Positions 1 to 5,527 of a stretch of 5,623 nt of DNA are shown here, piece by piece. Below the pieces are notes generated by a model. That model was not told the DNA's origin and ran no database searches. It worked only from the letters and a program-made list of their open reading frames with translations. The stretch spans positions 1 to 5,623 of the forward strand of contig JBMNUL010000164.1 of NCBI GenBank assembly GCA_050946255.1, read 5' to 3'. The stretch's first letter is position 1, and each line of letters starts with the position of its first letter. Origin of the DNA: JBMNUL01 sp050946255. GTDB taxonomy: Bacteria > Actinomycetota > Coriobacteriia > Coriobacteriales > CADBOM01. Position numbers and translations under genes: made by a program.

Positions 1-214
1 TCACTTCGATGTGATCGCTATCTGCAATGGCGGCGGCATCTCCGGGCAGTCCGGAGCTCTCCGCCTTGGTATTGCCCGTGCACTTCTCGAGGCAGGCGAT
101 TACCGTGCAGACCTCAAGAAGGCTGGCTATCTCACCAGGGACGCCAGGATGGTGGAGCGCAAGAAGTACGGTCTCAAGAAAGCTCGCAAGCGTCCACAGT
201 TCTCCAAGCGCTAG
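1..214 (+). CDS. rpsI: 30S ribosomal protein S9, C-terminal part (5' end outside window)
   Basis: This is the last 70 codons of ribosomal protein S9, a small-subunit protein on the head of the 30S particle. The reading frame is already open at base 2 and ends at the TAG at 212-214. The visible part carries the family hallmark NGGGISGQSGALRLGIARAL and then the basic C-terminus ending KKARKRPQFSKR. In S9 this terminal Ser-Lys-Arg tail reaches the P-site tRNA anticodon region. Full-length S9 is about 130 residues, so roughly the first half lies upstream of the window. In actinobacteria rpsI normally follows rplM and precedes glmM, and glmM does follow here. Identification is secure; nothing looks truncated or damaged at the 3' end. 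Confidence 0.97.
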   Translation, partial: HFDVIAICNGGGISGQSGALRLGIARALLEAGDYRADLKKAGYLTRDARMVERKKYGLKKARKRPQFSKR

Positions 215-262
215 TTTTCCCGCAGCGCTGATCTGAGCAGAATTGCCAGGCTTGTACTATTG

Positions 263-296
263 AAGGCGAAGGCCAAACCTGACCTTCGCCTTTTTT
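263..296 (+). terminator. Intrinsic terminator after rpsI
   Basis: The arm GGCGAAGG (265-272) pairs perfectly with CCTTCGCC (283-290) around a 10-base loop, and flanking AA/TT can extend the stem by two pairs. Six T residues follow directly at 291-296. This is a textbook rho-independent terminator for + strand transcription, placed about 50 bases after the rpsI stop. There is no matching T-run on the other strand, so it looks one-directional. It ends only 21 bases before the glmM start codon, so it must either leak, be regulated, or be bypassed by a promoter lying within or beside it. Confidence 0.9.
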
Positions 297-317
297 CTAC
301 ATGAGATAGGAGAGAGG

Positions 318-1655
318 ATGTCTTCTCGTCTATTTGGCACCGATGGCGTGAGGGGAGTTGCAAATACCGAACTCACCGCCGACCTCGCATTTCGTCTTGG
401 AAAAGCAGCCGTGCGCTTCATGGGCAGGAAGTTCGTGATTGGCAAGGATACCCGCAGGAGCGGGGATATGCTCGAGTCTGCCCTGGTGTCCGGGATCATG
501 TCTGCCGGAGGTCATGCCTACTTGGCCGGGGTCATTCCCACCCCTGCCGTTGCGCTGCTGGTCTCAAGGGGAGATTACGACGGTGGAGTCGTGATATCCG
601 CATCTCACAATCCCCCAAAATACAACGGGATCAAGTTCTTCAACGAGAATGGTTTCAAGCTCTCCGACAGCCTTGAAGACGAGATGCAGGCCTACATAGA
701 GGCTGGCTGTCCATCCGATACTGCCGTAGAGGGCAGGGCGGTCGGGAAACTCCATGTGATGGAGAATGCCAGCGAAAAGTACATTTCCAATGCCATCAAG
801 TGCATGGACGGCATGGATTTAAAGGGAATGAAGATCGCAGTCGATTGCGCACATGGTGCATCCTGCTATACCACTCCAGATGCTCTGAGGAGCCTTGGCG
901 CAGAGGTGGTGGCTATCAACACCACCTACACCGGGGATGACATCAACGTCGACTGCGGCTCCACCAACATGAAGCAGCTGAGGGATACCGTGCTCGCATG
1001 CCATGCCGACCTCGGCCTTGCCCACGATGGGGATGCCGATAGGCTGCAGGCAATCGACGAGCTCGGCAACGAAATCGATGGTGACCAGATCGAGGCAATC
1101 TGCGCCATCGACCTGCGTGACAGGGGACTCTTGGAAAACGGCGCGGTCGTCACAACTGTGATGAGCAACCTCGGGCTCCGCAAGGCCATGGAGCGAGAGG
1201 GAATCGGTGTAGTGAGCACGAAGGTTGGGGACAGGTACGTTCTCGAGGCGATGCGCGATGGAGGGTTTGTGCTGGGTGGCGAGCAGTCCGGGCACACGAT
1301 TTTCTTGCAGCACAACACCACAGGGGACGGATTGGTCACGGCTCTCAATTTGCTCGCCGCGCTGAAGCGCAGCGGGAAGACCCTGCACGAGTTATCGCAG
1401 GTCATGAAGAAGTTCCCCCAGTCCCTGGTGAACGTTCCGGTGGTGGACAAGACCATCTTCGAGACATCGGATTCCGTCGTGGCAAAGATCGACGAGCATA
1501 GGGATGCTCTTGGTGCAGATGGCAACATCTTGGTGAGGGCATCTGGAACCGAGAAGCTCATCCGCGTGATGGTCGAGGCCAAAGACGATGAGACTGCGGC
1601 TCGCATCGCAAACGACATCGCCGATGCAATAGCGAAGGCTGACTCCGGAAATTAG
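318..1655 (+). CDS. glmM: Phosphoglucosamine mutase
   Basis: GlmM is a cytoplasmic enzyme that interconverts glucosamine-6-phosphate and glucosamine-1-phosphate, the step that commits hexosamine to UDP-GlcNAc for peptidoglycan. The 445-residue product has the usual family length and all four alpha-D-phosphohexomutase landmarks in order. These are an N-terminal RLFGTDGVRG; the phosphoserine loop ISASHNP with the catalytic Ser at residue 96; the metal-binding loop DGDADR at 237-242; the sugar-binding loop GGEQSGH at 320-326; and the C-terminal phosphate-binding loop RASGTEKLIRVM from residue 407. The ATG is supported by AGGAG at 308-312 with five bases between, and the product begins exactly where GlmM proteins usually begin. 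One small oddity is Lys413, where many GlmM proteins have Pro (SGTEP). The gene follows rpsI as in other actinobacteria but is separated from it by a strong terminator. It converges on the penicillin-binding protein gene. Confidence 0.97.
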   Translation: MSSRLFGTDGVRGVANTELTADLAFRLGKAAVRFMGRKFVIGKDTRRSGDMLESALVSGIMSAGGHAYLAGVIPTPAVALLVSRGDYDGGVVISASHNPPKYNGIKFFNENGFKLSDSLEDEMQAYIEAGCPSDTAVEGRAVGKLHVMENASEKYISNAIKCMDGMDLKGMKIAVDCAHGASCYTTPDALRSLGAEVVAINTTYTGDDINVDCGSTNMKQLRDTVLACHADLGLAHDGDADRLQAIDELGNEIDGDQIEAICAIDLRDRGLLENGAVVTTVMSNLGLRKAMEREGIGVVSTKVGDRYVLEAMRDGGFVLGGEQSGHTIFLQHNTTGDGLVTALNLLAALKRSGKTLHELSQVMKKFPQSLVNVPVVDKTIFETSDSVVAKIDEHRDALGADGNILVRASGTEKLIRVMVEAKDDETAARIANDIADAIAKADSGN

Positions 1656-1740
1656 ATAGCTTCGGTTTCGGAAAATTTTCCCATCTGGGAAGTTAGACTT
1701 GGAGCCGTGACATTCGGCTTGACAAGGGCATTGGAGAATG

Positions 1741-1777
1741 AAAACGGCGGGTAGATCTTGATCTGCCCGCCGTTTTT
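1741..1777. terminator. Bidirectional terminator between glmM and the PBP gene
   Basis: AAAACGGCGGG (1741-1751) is the perfect inverse of CCCGCCGTTTT (1766-1776). Inside these arms AGATC/GATCT (1753-1757 and 1760-1764) continue the symmetry with only one G-T wobble, so nearly the whole 36 bases is a palindrome. On the + strand the stem is followed by a T-run at 1773-1777, and on the - strand by a TTTT run read across 1744-1741. It lies about 85 bases after the glmM stop and five bases after the PBP stop, so it can serve both converging genes. The 1656-1740 stretch before it holds only short palindromes such as GGAAAATTTTCC (1670-1681), and I see no gene there. Confidence 0.88.
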
Positions 1778-1781
1778 GATC

Positions 1782-3956
1782 TTACCCTCCGGTCCCACCT
1801 CCGGAACCTCCGCCGCCAGAATCACTTCCTCCGGAATTATCGGATCCAGAGCTGTCTGAACCAGAGGAGCCTCCAGAATCGGAGCTAGAGGAATCGGAAG
1901 AAGAATTGGAGTTGGAAGAGCTGTCCCCGGAGCTGGAGGAGCTGGAACTGGATGAAGAGGAGCTGCTCTCAGAGCTGTCGGTAGTCGCAGAGCTGTCGGT
2001 GCTCTCATAATCTTGGTAATATGCGTCCTCGCCCTCGATGTAGCCACCGCTGTTGAGACCGGAGGCCGCTTCGCTAGAGTACTCTGGGTCAGCAGCATCG
2101 GGGAAGTCCTCCGATTCCACACCCTCGAGGGCAATCTCCATGTATTCTCTCCAAACTGGACAGCAGTTGGAACCTCCCATGTTGTCGGCAACCGCGCGCT
2201 CCTGCCTGGCTCCAATCCAAACGGAGGTGGAGAGCTGCGGGGTGATGCCGCAGTACATCGAGTCGCGGTAATTCTGCGAAGTTCCGGTCTTGCCTGCGGA
2301 TACCTGATTGGAGAGCTGGGCACTCGTTGCCGTGCCGCCGGTCACGACAGTTTTCAGAACCTCGACCGTGGCGTGTGCGACCTCCGGCGAAAGGGCTTGC
2401 GTTCCTTCCAAATCGGAGGATGCGTCGTAGATGGTGTTGCCGTCGACATCGACGATCTTGGTTATGAACTTTGGCTCGTGGTAGACGCCGCCAGAAGCCA
2501 GAGTTGCGTAGGCCGAGGCCATCTGCAGAGTGTTGACTCCCTGAGAACCAAGTGTGATGGATGGTACTGCCTCAAGATCGCTGGTGATTCCCATGCGATG
2601 TGCAACTTCGACAACCTTGTCGGCGCCGAGGAGCTCGATGAGCCTGGCGTATGCTGTGTTGGACGAAATCTGCGTTGCCCCCTGGATTGTTCTCGTTCCG
2701 TAGGAGGCGCCGCCGTAGTTCTCGACTGTCCAGTCTCCAAAGGTAACCGGTGAGGAACAGCTTATTGACGTTTGCGGGCTGATTCCAGATTCGATTGCAG
2801 CCACCAACGTGAACATCTTGAAGCAGGATCCAGCCTGTCTGGATGCCTGCGTGGCAAGATTGAACTGGTCGGAATAGTAGTCCCTTCCGCCGAACAGAGC
2901 CACGACGTATCCAGTGTCGGGATCTATTGAAGTGAGCGAGATGTCCACATCATCGTCGAGTGTCGCGATCTTGTCTTTGCAAGCTGTCTCGGCAGCCTCT
3001 TGGTCCTTGACATTCAACGTTGTGTAGACCGTGAGCCCACCTTCGAAGACTTCCTCGGTGGAATACTCCTCCAACAGGAGATGCTTCACCCAAGATGTGA
3101 AGTATGGGTACTTGTAGATTCCGTCGTCGTGATCATTGCCCTCGAGCGGGTTCAGCGTCAGCTCCTCTGCCTGTGCCGCATCGTGCTCCTCCTGCGTGAT
3201 GTAGCCGTTTGACAGCATCCTGTCGAGAACCAAGTTGCGCCGTTTAAGAGCGTTTTCGGGATTTGTTTTTGGATTGTTGTTGGTTGGAGATTGGGGAATT
3301 CCCACTAGTGTGGCAGCTTCGGCCAGCGTGAGCTCGCTTGCATGCTTGGAGAAGTAATGCTGGGAGGCGGACTCGATTCCGTATGCTCCGTCTCCGTAGT
3401 TGATGGTGTTCAGGTACATCATGAGGATCTCGTCTTTGGAGTACTTTTGCTCGATTTGCAGGGCAAGGTACATCTCCCTGACTTTCCTCTTGATGGTTAT
3501 CTCGTCCATCTCATCGATCAGCAGGGTATTGCGCACGAATTGCTGTGTGATCGTCGAGGCACCTTCTTGGCCACCGGCGAGGTTGACGAATATCGCCCTT
3601 ATGATTCCCTCTGGGTCCACACCTTTGTGCTCGTAGAAGCGCTCGTCTTCTGTTGCGACTGTTCCATCAAGGACGTACTGTGAGACGTCCTTCATCTCCA
3701 CGGGGTCCCTGTCCTCGATATAGAACTCCCCGAGAAGTGTCGTTCCATCGCTCGCATATACCTTTGTTTTTTGGGGGACATTGAATGCGTCGACCGAGGT
3801 GTAATCTGGAAGATCCTGCAACCAGCTCATGACCAGCCCATAACCTATAGTCGCACCAGCTGCAACGATTATTATCAAGCAGAGAAGGATGGCCATTACC
3901 AATCGAAAGGCCAAACTCTTCTTCCGCCTCGATCGCATATGCGCGTTAGTGGACAT
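1782..3956 (-). CDS. Bifunctional class A penicillin-binding protein (PBP1A-type)
   Basis: This 724-residue membrane enzyme polymerises lipid II glycan strands and cross-links their peptides outside the cell. A basic cytoplasmic start (RSRRKK) precedes one membrane segment at about residues 17-44. The glycosyltransferase family 51 domain follows, with EDERFYEHKG (catalytic Glu103), GASTITQQ (132-139), RKVRE (second Glu, 161) and KDEILMMYLN (174-183). The transpeptidase domain, about 340-605, has the nucleophile motif SCFK (Ser377/Lys380), SSN (431-433) and KTGTS (556-560). All catalytic motifs are intact, so both activities are expected. There are no PASTA repeats; instead a Ser/Gly-rich acidic tail follows. 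Translation is placed at the ATG at 3954-3956, with GGGGG five bases upstream; the next Met (residue 7) has no ribosome site. The gene converges with glmM and diverges from the amidohydrolase, so it looks monocistronic. It could be called ponA-like; which paralogue cannot be told from this window. Confidence 0.95.
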   Translation of the reverse strand: MSTNAHMRSRRKKSLAFRLVMAILLCLIIIVAAGATIGYGLVMSWLQDLPDYTSVDAFNVPQKTKVYASDGTTLLGEFYIEDRDPVEMKDVSQYVLDGTVATEDERFYEHKGVDPEGIIRAIFVNLAGGQEGASTITQQFVRNTLLIDEMDEITIKRKVREMYLALQIEQKYSKDEILMMYLNTINYGDGAYGIESASQHYFSKHASELTLAEAATLVGIPQSPTNNNPKTNPENALKRRNLVLDRMLSNGYITQEEHDAAQAEELTLNPLEGNDHDDGIYKYPYFTSWVKHLLLEEYSTEEVFEGGLTVYTTLNVKDQEAAETACKDKIATLDDDVDISLTSIDPDTGYVVALFGGRDYYSDQFNLATQASRQAGSCFKMFTLVAAIESGISPQTSISCSSPVTFGDWTVENYGGASYGTRTIQGATQISSNTAYARLIELLGADKVVEVAHRMGITSDLEAVPSITLGSQGVNTLQMASAYATLASGGVYHEPKFITKIVDVDGNTIYDASSDLEGTQALSPEVAHATVEVLKTVVTGGTATSAQLSNQVSAGKTGTSQNYRDSMYCGITPQLSTSVWIGARQERAVADNMGGSNCCPVWREYMEIALEGVESEDFPDAADPEYSSEAASGLNSGGYIEGEDAYYQDYESTDSSATTDSSESSSSSSSSSSSSSGDSSSNSNSSSDSSSSDSGGSSGSDSSGSDNSGGSDSGGGGSGGGTGG
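1785..2003 (-). other. Low-complexity Ser/Gly tail of the PBP
   Basis: Residues 652-724 of the penicillin-binding protein are 40 Ser of 73, most of the rest Gly, Asp, Asn, Thr and Glu, including a run of 13 Ser (664-676). That run uses five different serine codons (TCC, AGC, TCT, TCA, AGT), so it is not a simple triplet-slippage repeat. From residue 604 to the end there is no Lys or Arg, which leaves a long flexible acidic extension outside the membrane. Disordered tails of this kind are common on actinobacterial and Firmicute class A PBPs; the function here is unknown. Confidence 0.85.
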
Positions 3957-3992
3957 AGAATCCCCCAGATGGCCGTCATAACATGGTACTAG

Positions 3993-3998
3993 ATTATA
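3993..3998 (-). promoter_or_regulatory. Candidate -10 element for the PBP gene
   Basis: Read on the - strand this is a perfect TATAAT. It would start transcription near 3986, giving a leader of about 30 bases before the PBP start codon. No good TTGACA-like -35 sits 16-18 bases upstream; the bases there read AAACGG or close to it. The call therefore rests on the -10 and its position in a short A+T-rich patch. The same patch also reads TATATT on the + strand, but without a -35 in that direction. Confidence 0.4.
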
Positions 3999-4011
3999 TT
4001 ACAAAGAAGTC

Positions 4012-4047
4012 CCAGCCGTTTCTGACCCCTTTCAGGTTGACCGCTGG
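4012..4047. repeat. Nested inverted repeat in the divergent promoter region
   Basis: CCAGC (4012-4016) is the inverse of GCTGG (4043-4047). Between them CTGA (4022-4025) is the inverse of TCAG (4032-4035) around CCCCTT. The two stems share nearly the same centre. The right half covers the candidate -35 of the amidohydrolase gene, so it could be a protein-binding site or a structured segment. It has no T-run and is not a terminator. The stems are short and chance is possible. Confidence 0.3.
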
Positions 4048-4064
4048 TGGACTTGGACTAAATA
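4037..4064 (+). promoter_or_regulatory. Candidate promoter for the amidohydrolase gene
   Basis: TTGACC (4037-4042) matches the -35 consensus at five of six positions. After 16 bases comes TAAATA (4059-4064), a weak -10 in an A+T-rich stretch. Transcription would begin near 4071 and give a leader of about 85 bases. A second possibility is TAGACA (4093-4098) with TAGTCT (4116-4121) at 17 bases, which would give a leader of about 30 bases. I cannot choose between them from sequence alone. Confidence 0.3.
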
Positions 4065-4124
4065 AACTTCTGGGCAGCAGCATCCAAAATGGTAGACACT
4101 ATGCAAATATGGATTTAGTCTTAT

Positions 4125-4141
4125 ATCTAGTTCGCCTAGAT
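4125..4141 (+). promoter_or_regulatory. ATCTAG-N5-CTAGAT inverted repeat beside the amidohydrolase ribosome site
   Basis: ATCTAG (4125-4130) and CTAGAT (4136-4141) are perfect inverse copies around TTCGC. The repeat ends one base before the AAAGGAAG ribosome-binding site (4143-4150) and 15 bases before the start codon. In RNA it would form a six-pair hairpin pressed against the ribosome site; in DNA it has the shape of a small dimeric-regulator site. A third CTAGAT lies at 3989-3994, partly overlapping the PBP -10. The structure is plain to see; its role is inferred. Confidence 0.4.
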
Positions 4142-4142
4142 G

Positions 4143-4150
4143 AAAGGAAG
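4143..4150 (+). promoter_or_regulatory. Ribosome-binding site that sets the amidohydrolase start
   Basis: AAAGGAAG is followed by six bases and then the ATG at 4157. The frame is open further upstream, to an ATG at 3983 and another at 4109, but neither of those has a purine-rich site at a useful distance. The protein from 4157 (MLFENIDIL...) also begins where members of this family begin. Confidence 0.75.
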
Positions 4151-4156
4151 CGCCAC

Positions 4157-5449
4157 ATGCTCTTCGAGAACATAGATATTCTGGATTCTGATTTCAATTG
4201 CGTGCGGGGGTGTTTCGTCGGCACTCGCGGCAACAAGATAGAATATGTCGGCTCCAAGAGACCCGACGGCAATTGGGGAGATAAATATGATGGTCGTGGC
4301 AAGCTCCTGATGCCGGGTCTTTTCAATGCCCACGGCCATGCGATGATGACGCTCTTGAGGGGATATGCCGAGAACCTCCCTCTTCAGAGATGGCTGCAAG
4401 AGATGGTGTGGCCGTTCGAGGCGAAGATCTCATATGAGTCGGCCTTGCCCGCAAGCCGATTGGCAATCGCCGAGATGCTCAGGTTCGGCACGGTTTCCTA
4501 TAGCGATATGTACGTCCACGATGAGGCCAGGGTTCAGGCGGTGCTCGAGTCTGGGATCAAGTGCAACATGTCCCACGGTGTGCTGGCCTTCGATCCCGAT
4601 GTCGAATACGCGGACATGCCAGATTATGCTGCCGTATGCAAGCTCATCGATGAGGCGAACGGGGCGGGAAACGGCAAGATCAAGGTCGAGATCGGTCCCC
4701 ACGCCGAGTACGACACCGTGGAGAAGGCGATTCGCGGCATGGCTGAGCAGGCGCAAGAGCTGGGACTTGGAATTCAGGTACATGTCTCCGAGACCAAATC
4801 CGAGCACGAGGAGTGCAAGGAGCGTCACGGAGGGCTGACTCCCATTGCCTACCTCGAGAAACTTGGAGTGCTCGATTCCCCAACCACTGCCGCCCATTGC
4901 GTGTGGGCCACTGACGAAGACCTCCAGATCCTCAAGGAGCATGACGCCACGATAGCGACCTGTCCTGCTTCGAACCTGAAGCTCGGCAGCGGTGTTCCTG
5001 ACATGAAGCGCTTCGTGGAGTCTGGCGCTAACGTCGCGATTGGAACAGACGGAGCTTCGAGCAACAATGCCCTGAACATGTTCCGGGATATGTATCTGTC
5101 GGCAATTGCCCACAAGGGAGCCTTGCAAGATCCCGTGGGAATCGGGGCAAGGGAAGTGCTCCGAGCTGCAACCGTCGGGGGCGCCCACGCTCAGCGAAGG
5201 GACGACAGCGGGGCAATCGAGGTTGGCAAGAGGGCAGACCTCATAGTGTTAGACGAGGATCTGCCCTGGATGCTTCCCGTATCCGACATGGCATGCAATG
5301 TCGTGTATGCCGCAAATGGGTCGGAAGTTGTGCTGACGATGGTCGATGGCGAAGTCCTCTACGACAACGGGGAATATCCCACGATCGACGTGGAGAGGGC
5401 GATGCGAGAGACACAATTGGCACGCGATTCAATAGTGGCGTCTCTATAG
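4157..5449 (+). CDS. Amidohydrolase, 5-methylthioadenosine/S-adenosylhomocysteine deaminase family
   Basis: This 430-residue cytoplasmic metal-dependent hydrolase should remove the 6-amino group of an adenosine-type nucleoside, giving the inosine analogue and ammonia. The metal and catalytic residues are all visible: HGH (His59/His61) in PGLFNAHGHAMMTLLRG, His209 and Glu212 in VHVSET, His247 in AAHCVW, and Asp298 in IGTDGASSNN. The stretch PLQRWLQEMVWPFE (ribose-binding Glu88 by analogy), PASNLKLGSG and the C-terminal GEYPTID closely resemble my memory of Thermotoga TM0936, the characterised deaminase. Residues 1-50 and about 365-430 form the usual split beta-sandwich around the barrel. There is no Arg between residues 136 and 192, where TM0936 has two that hold the homocysteine carboxylate, so S-adenosylhomocysteine may not be the substrate. 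Methylthioadenosine, 5'-deoxyadenosine or adenosine are alternatives, as are other amidohydrolase substrates. The gene diverges from the PBP gene across 200 bases and appears to stand alone. The family call is strong; the substrate is uncertain. Confidence 0.88.
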   Translation: MLFENIDILDSDFNCVRGCFVGTRGNKIEYVGSKRPDGNWGDKYDGRGKLLMPGLFNAHGHAMMTLLRGYAENLPLQRWLQEMVWPFEAKISYESALPASRLAIAEMLRFGTVSYSDMYVHDEARVQAVLESGIKCNMSHGVLAFDPDVEYADMPDYAAVCKLIDEANGAGNGKIKVEIGPHAEYDTVEKAIRGMAEQAQELGLGIQVHVSETKSEHEECKERHGGLTPIAYLEKLGVLDSPTTAAHCVWATDEDLQILKEHDATIATCPASNLKLGSGVPDMKRFVESGANVAIGTDGASSNNALNMFRDMYLSAIAHKGALQDPVGIGAREVLRAATVGGAHAQRRDDSGAIEVGKRADLIVLDEDLPWMLPVSDMACNVVYAANGSEVVLTMVDGEVLYDNGEYPTIDVERAMRETQLARDSIVASL

Positions 5450-5492
5450 CCTGCCGGCGCAGCGGCGCATACCGGAGTGTTGACAGTGCAGC

Positions 5493-5520
5493 GGCCCAGA
5501 ACCGATGCGGTTTCTGTGCC
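5493..5520. other. GC-rich hairpin between converging genes
   Basis: CAGAACCG (5497-5504) pairs with CGGTTTCTG (5508-5516) with one bulged T and a three-base loop, and GGC/GCC (5493-5495 and 5518-5520) extend it past one mismatch. It lies 43 bases after the amidohydrolase stop and seven bases past the stop of the - strand gene, the usual place for a shared terminator. Neither strand has a T-run after the stem, so it is an atypical terminator at best. The gap also contains GCAGCGGC twice (5459-5466, 5488-5495). Confidence 0.45.
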
Positions 5521-5527
5521 CTACGCC

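Noticed and set aside
819..1618. Long antisense open frames opposite glmM (189 and 230 codons).
   Set aside because: glmM is certain on the + strand. These products have no recognisable domain and fit the usual antisense openness of G+C-rich genes.
1707..1754. A 15-codon open frame starting at GTG 1707, with GGAG just upstream.
   Set aside because: It is very short, runs into the shared terminator stem and shows no protein-like features; the match to a ribosome site is easily chance.
1652..2323. A 223-codon open frame on the - strand overlapping the 3' end of the PBP gene in another frame.
   Set aside because: The PBP frame there carries real transpeptidase sequence. This one is a shadow kept open by the skewed composition of the Ser/Gly tail.
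3983..4156. A 58-codon upstream extension of the amidohydrolase frame, with ATGs at 3983 and 4109.
   Set aside because: No ribosome-binding site precedes either ATG. The stretch contains the candidate promoters, and the family's usual N-terminus begins at 4157, which has a good ribosome site.
4010..4156. A riboswitch (for example SAH- or SAM-sensing) in the amidohydrolase leader.
   Set aside because: I could not find the conserved core or multi-stem layout of a known class; only short isolated hairpins are visible. A covariance-model search of 3957-4156 would settle it.
4430..5188. A 252-codon antisense open frame opposite the amidohydrolase gene.
   Set aside because: It is a shadow of a clearly conserved enzyme gene, with no start signal or domain of its own.
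5480..5508. TTGACA at 5480-5485 as a + strand promoter.
   Set aside because: There is no -10-like hexamer 15-19 bases downstream (CGATGC at 17), and no + strand gene follows in the window.
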